Assembly (NCBI GenBank): GCA_035297265.1
Contig: DATGZH010000010.1
Location: 18,909-82,908 of the forward strand
DNA length: 64,000 nucleotides
Direction: 5' to 3'
Origin: DATGZH01 sp035297265
GTDB taxonomy: Bacteria; Actinomycetota; Acidimicrobiia; Acidimicrobiales; RAAP-2
The position numbers were made by a program, and so were the translations under genes. Shown here piece by piece: positions 32,605 through 40,231 of the stretch; the first letter of the stretch is position 1, and each line of letters starts with the position of its first letter. The notes beneath the pieces are model-generated. The model saw nothing but the letters and a program-made list of their open reading frames with translations. It did not search any database and was not told where the DNA came from.

Positions 32605-33129
32605 TCACGAACCGAGGCGAGCCTTCTCTTTCGCCGCTTCCCGCTCCTTGTGCAGGCGGAGCTGCTCGATGATGTGCTCGTGGCTGGCACCCTCGTTCGG
32701 GACGTCGGGGTGGTGGTGCCGACACAGGATGTAAGGGGTGCCGTCCAGCGGGTGGTGCCCGATCCGCCAGCACCCCTTGGTGTGGCAGTTGACCTTGCGC
32801 ACCCCGGTGTAGACACCGATACCGACGGCGCTGATGAGCGTGGCCTCGCCCAGGTCGGAGCCGAAGCCGGACCAGAAGTTGTAGAAGACGTCGGGTCCCC
32901 CGTGCAACGTCCCGGTCTTGAGCGCCACCCAGTGCCGGAGGGCCCCGAAGAAGAAGATGAGCAGCGCGATCCCGACGATGACGAGCAGGACGACGACCAC
33001 CGTGCTCAACCGGTTCCCGCTGCTGCCCGGCGGGAACGTGGTCTGACGGGACGCCGATGCGTCCGCGCTGTCTGCCGCAGGCGGAGCGGCCGTCGTCTCC
33101 GTCTGGGTCTCCGTCGGAGTGTCGGTCAC
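32605..33129 (-). CDS. Single-pass membrane protein with C-terminal Cys/His cluster
   Basis: A 174-aa protein. Residues 1-45 are Thr/Ala-rich and disordered; residues about 52-72 form a membrane helix (VVVVLLVIVGIALLIFFFGAL); a Gly-rich middle includes GGPDVFYNFWSGFGSDLGE. The C-terminus has CHTKGCW, HHPLDGTPYILCRHHHP, then a charged helix. The Cys/His spacing suggests a small metal site and recalls membrane proteins of actinobacteriophages, but I cannot name a family. The GTG at 33127-33129 has GGAGGGGG upstream and was chosen over the longer open frame. Confidence 0.7.
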   Translation of the reverse strand: MTDTPTETQTETTAAPPAADSADASASRQTTFPPGSSGNRLSTVVVVLLVIVGIALLIFFFGALRHWVALKTGTLHGGPDVFYNFWSGFGSDLGEATLISAVGIGVYTGVRKVNCHTKGCWRIGHHPLDGTPYILCRHHHPDVPNEGASHEHIIEQLRLHKEREAAKEKARLGS

Positions 33130-33361
33130 GGTTTCCCCCTCCGTGCGATCGAACCCACCATCGGCGGCCCCGCAGCCGCCGATGCCAACGCAGAGGATAC
33201 CCCCCGATTTCACGGGGTTGAGGGAGCCCGTCTCGTCGTGACGGTCGCGAGGACGGCCGCCCGGAGCGTGGCGAGAACGGCTCCTCTTCTCGTTGGCCAC
33301 CGCCGCCCAGCGGCGGTCGGTCGGTCCGGTCGAGACCGGGCGTTCGGCCAAGGCGAGTACC
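33130..33361. other. Divergent intergenic region (232 bp)
   Basis: Separates the Cys/His membrane protein from the FAD-DUF5995 gene. It holds a CCCCG/CGGGG inverted repeat (33202-33217) and a TACCGT hexamer at 33358-33363. No gene is evident; the region presumably carries both promoters. Confidence 0.5.
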
Positions 33362-35833
33362 GTGAGCCTGACCGCCGCCACCGCCGACACTCGTCTCCCG
33401 GACCGGTGCCCCACATCCACCAAGGGCGAGGCAAGCGGTGACACGCAAGAGGAGGGTCGCGAGCTGCGTCATTCGGTCTTGATCCTCGGGGGTGGCGTCG
33501 CCGGCCTGTCGGCGGCCCACGAGCTCGCCGAGCGGGACTTCGCGGTCACGGTCGTCGAGGCCCGCGAGCACCTCGGGGGCAAAGCCCGCAGCTTTGCGGT
33601 TCCCGGATCGGCCGTCGGTGGCCGCCGGAGCCTGCCGGCGGAGCATGGGTTCCGATTCTTTCCCGGCTTCTACCGGCACCTCCCGGACACGATGCGGCGC
33701 ATCCCCTACGGCGACCAGCCGAACGGCGTGCTCGACAACCTCCGGGAGGCCACCCAGATGGAGATCGCCCGCTCGGGCGGTCTGACGCCGGTCGAGCTCC
33801 CCGCCCACTTCCCCGACTCGGTGCACGACCTCCGACTCCTGCTGCACACCGCGTTGCATCCGGTCGCCCAGCTGTCGCCCGCCGACTACGCATACTTCGC
33901 CAGCCGCCTGCTCCTGCTCCTGACCAGCTGCCAGGAGCGTCGGTACGTCGAGTGGGACAACGTGAGCTGGTGGGAGTTCTCGGGTGCCCCCCACCGCTCC
34001 GCCGCCTACCAGCAGTTCATGGCCGACGGGCTCACCCGTACCCTGGTCGCCGCCCGGGCCCGGCAGATGAGCGCCCGCACCGGCGGCTACATCCTCCTGC
34101 AGCTGCTCTTCGATCTCGCCACCCCGGGCCGCCCGGTCGACCGGGTGCTCGACGGTCCGACGAGCGACGTCTGGATCTCGCCCTGGCAGGCCCATCTCGA
34201 GAGCCTCGGGGTGCGCTTCGAGCTGGGCGTCCAGGTCGAGGCCATCGAGATCCATGCCGGCCGCGTCGCCGGGGTCGCGGTCGCCGACGCCGCAGGTCGC
34301 CGCCGGGTCGAGGCCGACTGGTACGTGGCCGCCGTCCCGGTCGAGCACATGACCCGCCTGACCAATGAAGCGATGAAACAGGCCGAACCGGCCCTCGACC
34401 GCTTGCCGCAGCTCGTCACCCGGTGGATGAACGGCATCGTCTTCTACTTGCGCAAGGACGCGCCGATGGTGCACGGCCACGTCATCTACATCGACTCACC
34501 GTGGTCGCTGACCTCGATCTCCCAGGAGCAGTTCTGGGACGGCTTCCCGAGCGCGGACATGGGCGCAGGTGACGTGGGAGGCCTCCTCTCGGTCGACATC
34601 TCGGAGTGGCAGACCCCGGGCCTCCTCACCGGGAAGACCGCCATGGACTGCAGCCGGGAGGAGATCGCGGCCGACGTGCTCGCCCAGCTCCGGGCCCATC
34701 TCGCGCCCAGCAACCCCGAGGCCCTCGACGACGCCAACGTGGTCTCCTGGTTCCTCGACGAGGACGTCCGCTTCCCCGAGGTGCGCAAGGAGCACGGCGT
34801 CCGCACCGACATCAACCTCGAGCCCTTGTTGGTCAACACGCCCGGCTCCTGGCGGTGCCGTCCGAAAGCCACAACGGCCATCCCGAACCTCTTCCTGGCC
34901 TCGGACTACGTCCGGACGTTCACCGATCTCGCCACGATGGAGGGGGCCAACGAGGCCGCGCGTCGGGCGGTCAACGGCATCGTGGCCGCTTCCGGTTCGA
35001 ACGAGCCTCGCTGCGGCGTCTGGCCGCTCCGCGAGCCAGCGGTCTTCGCTCCCGCCCGGGCGCTGGACAGCGTCCGCTTCAAGCTCGAACGGCGGGTGAG
35101 CAAGGCACCGGCGGTGCCCGCGCCGATCAGCCGGTCACCTTCTACGGGCGCACCGGTCGGTACGACCATCGGCGACGTCATCGCCCGTATGGAGGAGATC
35201 GACGGAAGCCTGCCGCCGACCGACGGCGTCGCCTGTTTCAACCGGATGTACCTCGACGTGACCAAACAGGTACAAGACCACCTCGCGACGAGCTTCTTCA
35301 GCAACCCTGCCTTTATGGAGCACCTCGACGTCGTCTTCGCCGACATCTACTTCGCCGCGCTCGACGCCTCGACCGGTGGGCTGAAGAGCGTCCCCGCGGC
35401 CTGGGAGCCCTTGTTCGAACTGCGATCGACCGCGGGGATCTATCCCATCCAGTTCGCTCTGGCCGGGATGAACGCTCACATCAACCACGACCTGCCGATC
35501 GCCGTGGTCCAGGCCTGCACCGACTTCGCCCTGGCGCCCGACCAGGGCAGCATCCACGACGACTACCAGAAGGTGGACGGCCTGCTCGATGCGATCGAGC
35601 AGTCGATACGCCAGTCCTTCGAGTCCTCGGTGGTGTTGGACGCCGACCGCCACGCTCAGCGGGCGCTCGACCTGATCGGCAACTGGAGCATCACCTCGGC
35701 CCGGGACGTGGCCTGGGACACCGCCCTCGCCCTCTGGCAGTCCCGCGGCGTCCCCACCGTCGAGGACCTCATGATGAACGGCCTCGCCCGCACGGTGGCC
35801 ATGGCCAGCCGGTGTCTGCTCGTCGAGCCGTAG
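33362..35833 (+). CDS. FAD-dependent amine-oxidase/desaturase-like enzyme fused to DUF5995
   Basis: An 823-aa two-domain protein. The N-terminal half has the FAD motif LILGGGVAGLSAAHELAE near residue 40, HLGGKARS, EHGFRFFPGFY and a C-terminal FAD segment (NLFLASDYVRTFTDLATMEGAN), as in phytoene desaturases and hydroxysqualene dehydroxylases. Residues about 600-810 are a DUF5995 domain (FNRMYLDVTKQV, PIQFALAGMNAHINHDLP). The start is uncertain: GTG at 33362 is the only canonical codon near, but it lies inside a -10-like TACCGT, whereas a CTG at 33464 follows AGGAGGG by seven bases and directly precedes the FAD motif. Confidence 0.82.
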   Translation: MSLTAATADTRLPDRCPTSTKGEASGDTQEEGRELRHSVLILGGGVAGLSAAHELAERDFAVTVVEAREHLGGKARSFAVPGSAVGGRRSLPAEHGFRFFPGFYRHLPDTMRRIPYGDQPNGVLDNLREATQMEIARSGGLTPVELPAHFPDSVHDLRLLLHTALHPVAQLSPADYAYFASRLLLLLTSCQERRYVEWDNVSWWEFSGAPHRSAAYQQFMADGLTRTLVAARARQMSARTGGYILLQLLFDLATPGRPVDRVLDGPTSDVWISPWQAHLESLGVRFELGVQVEAIEIHAGRVAGVAVADAAGRRRVEADWYVAAVPVEHMTRLTNEAMKQAEPALDRLPQLVTRWMNGIVFYLRKDAPMVHGHVIYIDSPWSLTSISQEQFWDGFPSADMGAGDVGGLLSVDISEWQTPGLLTGKTAMDCSREEIAADVLAQLRAHLAPSNPEALDDANVVSWFLDEDVRFPEVRKEHGVRTDINLEPLLVNTPGSWRCRPKATTAIPNLFLASDYVRTFTDLATMEGANEAARRAVNGIVAASGSNEPRCGVWPLREPAVFAPARALDSVRFKLERRVSKAPAVPAPISRSPSTGAPVGTTIGDVIARMEEIDGSLPPTDGVACFNRMYLDVTKQVQDHLATSFFSNPAFMEHLDVVFADIYFAALDASTGGLKSVPAAWEPLFELRSTAGIYPIQFALAGMNAHINHDLPIAVVQACTDFALAPDQGSIHDDYQKVDGLLDAIEQSIRQSFESSVVLDADRHAQRALDLIGNWSITSARDVAWDTALALWQSRGVPTVEDLMMNGLARTVAMASRCLLVEP

Positions 35834-35872
35834 CTCCGATAGGAAGGAGACGAACGTCCACCCGGACCGGTG

Positions 35873-35894
35873 AGCCGTTCTCCAGGGAGCGGCT
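35873..35894. terminator. Possible bidirectional hairpin between convergent genes
   Basis: AGCCG (35873-35877) pairs with CGGCT (35890-35894), and CTC with GAG inside, around a four-base loop with a two-base bulge. It lies between the FAD-DUF5995 stop and the end of the opposing membrane protein gene. Confidence 0.35.
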
Positions 35895-35915
35895 GAGCCA
35901 ACGAGGATGACGTCG

Positions 35916-36398
35916 TCAGGGAAGCCGGAGGAAGAAGCCGACCAGACCGACGGCCAGGACACCGTAGGCGACCAACACCACTGGCAGGCCGGGCAGCTCG
36001 GCCTGCCGGGCCCCTTCGAGCAAGGTCGTCGGCCTGGCAGCCGTGAGCAAGGTCTCGAAGCTCACGCCGAACAACCAGAAGGGACGTCGACCCCTCCTCA
36101 CGACCTCGAGGTCGTCGAGGCCGAAGCCATAACCGATGGCGCCCAGGAGCACGAGAGCGAACATCGGCCACGCGTAGGCGGGCGTGCGCGCGTTTCGAAG
36201 TGAGGAGTTCGAGAACGGCAGCGTCCAGAACAGGAGGGCGAACCCGGCCCAGAAGGCCACGATGCCACCGACGAAGAGCAACGCATGGCGCCGGTCCGAG
36301 AACGGTCCGGTTCGTCCAGCCTGCTCCGGTGGCGCCGGTGACTTGTCTGCCGTCTCCGTCCACAGGTCGTCGGGCCAGTCCCCCTCCCAATCGGGCAC
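35916..36398 (-). CDS. Multi-spanning membrane protein of unknown function
   Basis: A 160-aa protein with an acidic, Trp-rich cytosolic N-terminus (PDWEGDWPDDLW), then membrane segments at about residues 40-62 (LLFVGGIVAFWAGFALLFW), 74-94 and 138-158 (VVLVAYGVLAVGLVGFFL). A basic loop (VVRRGRRPFW) lies between the second and third. GTG start at 36396-36398. Convergent with the FAD-DUF5995 gene and divergent from a hydrolase. No family recognised. Confidence 0.65.
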   Translation of the reverse strand: MPDWEGDWPDDLWTETADKSPAPPEQAGRTGPFSDRRHALLFVGGIVAFWAGFALLFWTLPFSNSSLRNARTPAYAWPMFALVLLGAIGYGFGLDDLEVVRRGRRPFWLFGVSFETLLTAARPTTLLEGARQAELPGLPVVLVAYGVLAVGLVGFFLRLP

Positions 36399-36603
36399 GG
36401 AAGGGACCTTCGCGCCAGGCCGGTGGCACCGTCACCGTTGTGCTCGCGCGACGTTGGCGCCCGTCGTCTCATCGACGACCCTGCCAGCGCCTGTCCTTGC
36501 TGGCCGATCACCACTCGAAGCAGGCGGAAGGGGGTCGATCTTGCGGCCTACCCGGCCTGTTGATGTAGACAACGCCGGGAACCAGCGGATCAAGGGGAAG
36601 GCC

Positions 36604-37485
36604 ATGTCCGACAGTGAGATCGAGGTCAATGGCGGCATCGTCGTCTACGAGTTCGTCGGGCCCGAGGACGGCGACGTCGTCGTCCTCACGCCGGGCGGAC
36701 GGTTCAGCAAGGACTACGGCGGTGTCCACGAACTGGCGTTTGCCCTGGCAGACGGGGGCAAGCGGGTGCTGCTCTGGGATCGTCCGAACTGCGGCAAGTC
36801 CGACATCCAGATCTACGGCCGTTCCGAGTCGCACATGCGGGCCGAGACGATTGGGCTCTTGGTCCAGAAGCTGGGCATCGAGCGGGTCATCGCGGCGGGG
36901 GGCTCCGGTGGTGCGCGAGATTCCATCCTGTTCACGCTCACCTGGCCCAACCTGGTCCGCAAGCTGGCCGTCTGGCACATAGTGGGCGGCAACTACAGCA
37001 GCATGAAGCTGGCCCAGGTCTACGTCCTGAACGAGCTCGGGGTGGTCCGTACTCGGGGCATCGAGGGGATCCTCGACATGACGGGGCCGGCCGGGAGCTG
37101 GGCGGACCTCGTCGCGAAGAACCCGCGCAACCGGGATCGTCTGCTGGCGATCGGCAGCGAGGAGTTCGAGCGGGTGATGAACCGATGGCTCGACGCCTTC
37201 ATCCCCAAGCCCAACGAGGCGATCCCGGGTGTACCCGACTGGGAGTTCGGCGAGATCAGGGTCCCGACACTGATCATCCGCGGTGGCGAAAAGGACTACG
37301 ACCACCCGAAGCGGACGTCGTTCGAGGTCCACGCGCTCATCAAGGGCTCTCGTCTGATCGAGCCGCCGTGGCCTGAGGACGCCTGGGAACAGGCCATGCA
37401 GGCGTCAGCGTCAGGCACGGGGGCCCTGTTCGGACCCTGGGTCGAGGCCGCGCCCGCGCTGCTCGACTTCTTCAACGAGCCCTGA
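36604..37485 (+). CDS. Alpha/beta-hydrolase fold protein
   Basis: A 293-aa cytosolic hydrolase. The N-terminus has strand-turns typical of the fold (VVLTPGGRFSKDYGG), the oxyanion region near LWDRPNCGKSD, the nucleophile elbow GGSGGARDS near residue 100, and a late IPTLIIRGGEKDYDHP-like segment carrying the acid. The ATG at 36604 has AAGGGGAAGG ahead of it; the open frame extends upstream without homology. Related to haloalkane dehalogenase/epoxide hydrolase-like families; reaction unknown. Confidence 0.82.
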   Translation: MSDSEIEVNGGIVVYEFVGPEDGDVVVLTPGGRFSKDYGGVHELAFALADGGKRVLLWDRPNCGKSDIQIYGRSESHMRAETIGLLVQKLGIERVIAAGGSGGARDSILFTLTWPNLVRKLAVWHIVGGNYSSMKLAQVYVLNELGVVRTRGIEGILDMTGPAGSWADLVAKNPRNRDRLLAIGSEEFERVMNRWLDAFIPKPNEAIPGVPDWEFGEIRVPTLIIRGGEKDYDHPKRTSFEVHALIKGSRLIEPPWPEDAWEQAMQASASGTGALFGPWVEAAPALLDFFNEP

Positions 37486-37560
37486 CCCGAAACCTGACCG
37501 TGCGATGACGCTCCTTGCGTTCGGAGCTCGCGCCATCGATCTTCGACTCGGCGGGCGGGG

Positions 37561-38064
37561 TCACGCCGACGTCCCTCCACCGGACCCCGGGTCGGTCGGT
37601 AGAGGTTCGAGGACGACCACCGGCAGCTGGCGCGACGTCCGGTTCTGGTAGAGCTCGTACGTCGGGGTGATCCGGCGGATCCGGAACCAGAGGTCGGAGC
37701 GCTCGGGGTCTTCGGCCACGCGCGCCCGCATCGTTCGGGTCAGCCGATCCAGGGTGACGGTCACCTCGGGGCAGGCAAGGACGTTGCGGAACCACTGTGG
37801 ATCCCGGGAGTCACCGCCGTTGGAGGCCACCAGCACGATCTTCTCCGCCTCCACGATCGGTGCCGTCAACATGGTCGGACGCGGCTCACCGGTACGGCGA
37901 CCCGTGGTCGTGAGCTCCACAACCCGCATCCCGAGCACCCGGTTGAGGATCTTCCCGTCGGTGACCCGGTAGGTCGCCTCGTGCAGCGTCGACCAGAACC
38001 GGACGAAGCCGTCCTTCAACTCCAGCGCGAGGCGCTCTGCCGGAGCAGCGTCGCGGTCCGCCAT
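37561..38064 (-). CDS. Deazaflavin (F420)-dependent nitroreductase family protein
   Basis: A 167-aa split-barrel flavin/deazaflavin-binding protein of the Ddn family. The motifs ELTTTGRRTGEPRPTML and VASNGGDSRDPQWFRNVLACPEV are diagnostic. In mycobacteria such proteins use reduced F420 to reduce nitroimidazoles or quinones. The ATG at 38062-38064 follows the 86-aa gene by 13 bases, so it is the last gene of the polyprenyl synthase operon. That context suggests a reduction of an isoprenoid or quinone. Confidence 0.85.
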   Translation of the reverse strand: MADRDAAPAERLALELKDGFVRFWSTLHEATYRVTDGKILNRVLGMRVVELTTTGRRTGEPRPTMLTAPIVEAEKIVLVASNGGDSRDPQWFRNVLACPEVTVTLDRLTRTMRARVAEDPERSDLWFRIRRITPTYELYQNRTSRQLPVVVLEPLPTDPGSGGGTSA

Positions 38065-38077
38065 AGTTCTCGCGGCC

Positions 38078-38338
38078 TTAGTCCGTTTCTGGGGTCGCGC
38101 GGCGACTCGCCCAGAGGGAGTCGACGAGTTGCGCAGTGAGATAGGAGATCTGCACGAGGTCGCCCGCGCTCTCCGCACAGGACATCCAGATCTGCTGCAC
38201 CGGGCCGGTAGCCTCGTCCGGCTCCGCGGTGGCATCACTCCGGGCGATCCTCTGGACGAGGTCGACGTTCACGTTCACCAGGTGGACGGTGGCGTCGGTG
38301 ATCTGTCCGATGATCTCGTTGGTCTCGCGCCTCGCCAT
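38078..38338 (-). CDS. Small helical protein of unknown function
   Basis: An 86-aa mostly helical protein (EIIGQITDATVHLVNVNVDLVQRIARS; SAGDLVQISYLTAQLVDSLWASRR) with no signal peptide. Regular hydrophobic spacing suggests a two-helix bundle or coiled coil. Its ATG sits six bases after TAGGAT, so it may have its own leaderless promoter inside the operon, which supports it being a real gene. Family not recognised. Confidence 0.6.
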   Translation of the reverse strand: MARRETNEIIGQITDATVHLVNVNVDLVQRIARSDATAEPDEATGPVQQIWMSCAESAGDLVQISYLTAQLVDSLWASRRATPETD

Positions 38339-38344
38339 ACCGGC

Positions 38345-38350
38345 ATCCTA
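38345..38350 (-). promoter_or_regulatory. Putative internal -10 box (leaderless) before the 86-aa gene
   Basis: TAGGAT on the minus strand with 6 nt to the ATG, in the 30-bp gap after the polyprenyl synthase gene. Confidence 0.4.
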
Positions 38351-38368
38351 GGCCGGCCCCTCACGCTC

Positions 38369-39412
38369 TCAGGAGGGACGCCCGAGCATGTAGGGGACGA
38401 GCGCCCGGATGAACCGGGTGTCCGTCGTGTCGGGACAGTCGCCGAAGGCCTCCTCGTAGGCGTCCAGGGCGGCAACCGCGATCCCTTTGGCGTAGTCGTG
38501 GGCGAATTCGATGCTCCCGTACTTGTCGAGGAGAGCTCGTATACCCGCGATCATCGGGGCGGTCCGGCTCGGCCGGTCCACGGCGAGGTAGCCGTGCAAC
38601 TGCCCGGCGTCGTCGCCTTCGACCTCGCCGCAGAGGTGGATCAGCGCGAGGGACCGCTTGGCCTCGTAGAGGTCGCCGTTGATCTCCTTGCCGTAGACCT
38701 CTTCGTCCCCGGTGAGGTTCAAGAGGTCGTCTCGGATCTGGAAGGCGGCGCCGAGGTAGAACCCGAAGTGCACCATGGCCGCCAGGCTCGCCGACCTCCC
38801 CGAGCCGAGCAGGGCACCGACGCGGAGCGGGTGGATGGTGGTGTACCAGCACGTCTTGTGCAGGATCAGGTGGAGGTAGTCCTCGGGTGTCAGGTCGGTG
38901 ACGCGGTCCCGACGCCAGCCGAGCTCGGTGGCCTGGCCCTCGAGGGTGCGGAGGGCCATGGTGTCGAACTCGTCGAGGACGCGGTCGGCCAGCTCTGGGT
39001 CGAGGGTGCGGGCGTGGCGCCGCAGGACCTGGTTGGCGAGGACGACGAGCGCGTCGCCGGCGTTCAGCGAGAGGGCCTGGCCGTAATCGGCGGGCAAGGT
39101 GGGACGGCCGCGACGCCGCTCGCTCCCGTCCGCGATGTCGTCGTGGACGAGGAAGGCGTTGTGAAGCATCTCGATGGCCACCGCCACCGGAAAGGCGTCG
39201 TCGTCGGAGCCCCCGAACGCCCGACACGTGGCCAGGCAGAGGGCAGGGCGGATGGCCTTGCCCGGGCGGCTGGGATAGGTCCGGACGAGCCCGTAGAGCC
39301 AGCGGTGGGGCTCGGCGTCGGGGACGGCGTCGAGCATGGCCCGCCGAACCTGTCGGCCGACCTCGGAGAGCACCCTCTCCACCGCCTCGGTGGGAGGGGT
39401 CACCACCGTCAC
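38369..39412 (-). CDS. Polyprenyl (geranylgeranyl-type) diphosphate synthase
   Basis: Condenses IPP with allylic diphosphates. A 347-aa trans-prenyltransferase with first Asp-rich motif HDDIADGSERRRGRPT (DDxxD) near residue 95 and second motif FQIRDDLLNL. The second motif has Asn instead of the last Asp, the form typical of GGPP synthases of eukaryotic type (FQIRDDxxNL), followed by YGKEINGDL. GKAIRP is the IPP-binding region. The GTG at 39410-39412 overlaps the upstream gene stop (GTGA). Product length is inferred, not certain. Confidence 0.88.
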   Translation of the reverse strand: MTVVTPPTEAVERVLSEVGRQVRRAMLDAVPDAEPHRWLYGLVRTYPSRPGKAIRPALCLATCRAFGGSDDDAFPVAVAIEMLHNAFLVHDDIADGSERRRGRPTLPADYGQALSLNAGDALVVLANQVLRRHARTLDPELADRVLDEFDTMALRTLEGQATELGWRRDRVTDLTPEDYLHLILHKTCWYTTIHPLRVGALLGSGRSASLAAMVHFGFYLGAAFQIRDDLLNLTGDEEVYGKEINGDLYEAKRSLALIHLCGEVEGDDAGQLHGYLAVDRPSRTAPMIAGIRALLDKYGSIEFAHDYAKGIAVAALDAYEEAFGDCPDTTDTRFIRALVPYMLGRPS

Positions 39413-40113
39413 GCTGAATCGTCCCCCACCGCGATCTCGAGAGTCACACAGACGTTGGGTGCCCCGTCGGCCTGGATCAATCCCCGGTAGGTGCCCGGGT
39501 GCAGCTGCTCGTCCACCGAGAGGGCCACCTCGACGCCTCGGGCCGACCGGGCGGGCAGTTCGGCCACCTCCTCGGGGTCGAACTGCACGCAGCTCCCGCC
39601 GACGACAGCGCCGTCGGCGGCCTGCAGCGCACCGACGCGGAGGCGGAGCGGGCCGACCGGGGTCGCCGACGGATTGTGCAGCCACAGCTCGACCGGCGCG
39701 AGGAGCTGGCCCTTCGAGTCCGAACGGAGCCTCCAGACGACCGGGCGGGCGGGCTCGGTCACGTCGACGGTAATCGAGCGTTCCGGAGCCCCTGGGACGG
39801 GGCGGTTCGTCACGGTCGCGGACCCTCCGGCCATGGCCGCCAGCACCTGGGCCGCGAGCTCCCACCAGGCCTGCACGAGGTCCCCGAAGGGAGCGTCCGG
39901 ACCCGCGCCGTTCGAGATCGAGCCGTTCGTCCTCGATCCGGTCGTGGACTCCTGCGCCGGATCGATCGACCCCACGACCCGGTCGACGAGCTCTTGGGCG
40001 GCCCGCAGGCCCCGCCGCTGCACGTCACCGAGAGCCCTGGCGTTGGCCGCCGGATCGAGGACGAAGGCCCAAGGCAGGCCTCGTCCGGGGTCTCGTTCGT
40101 GGTGGTCGTCCAT
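39409..40113 (-). CDS. Unknown protein with helix plus beta-sandwich layout
   Basis: A 234-aa protein without signal peptide. The N-terminal helical part includes FGDLVQAWWELAAQVLAAMAG; the rest is beta-rich: ERSITVDVTEPARPVVWRL, VELWLHNPSATPVGPLRLRVGAL, and a last strand pair HPGTYRGLIQADGAPNVCVTLEI, resembling an immunoglobulin-like sandwich. A similar DLVxxW helix and G.Y.G.V.A ending occur in the divergent 144-aa protein, so the two may be distant paralogues. First gene of the polyprenyl synthase operon. Function unknown. Confidence 0.65.
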   Translation of the reverse strand: MDDHHERDPGRGLPWAFVLDPAANARALGDVQRRGLRAAQELVDRVVGSIDPAQESTTGSRTNGSISNGAGPDAPFGDLVQAWWELAAQVLAAMAGGSATVTNRPVPGAPERSITVDVTEPARPVVWRLRSDSKGQLLAPVELWLHNPSATPVGPLRLRVGALQAADGAVVGGSCVQFDPEEVAELPARSARGVEVALSVDEQLHPGTYRGLIQADGAPNVCVTLEIAVGDDSA

Positions 40114-40231
40114 GGTGCGTCACTCAGGGTGCGGGGGACCTGTCGTGGTGGCGATCACCGGTCGGTCAAATGCCGGCTGAGCAGGCATCGAGTAGGGTAG
40201 GCGATAGCCGAGAGGATTGGGAGGGGTCCGC
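40114..40231. other. Divergent promoter region of the isoprenoid locus
   Basis: The 118 bp separate the polyprenyl synthase operon from the large cyclase operon. A TAGGGT -10-like hexamer at 40193-40198 faces right and a GGGAGGGG ribosome-binding site (40219-40226) precedes the 516-aa gene. No -35 consensus is clear. Confidence 0.45.
40193..40198 (+). promoter_or_regulatory. Putative -10 box of the cyclase operon
   Basis: TAGGGT about 33 bases before the ATG at 40232, leaving room for a short leader with a strong ribosome-binding site. Confidence 0.35.
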
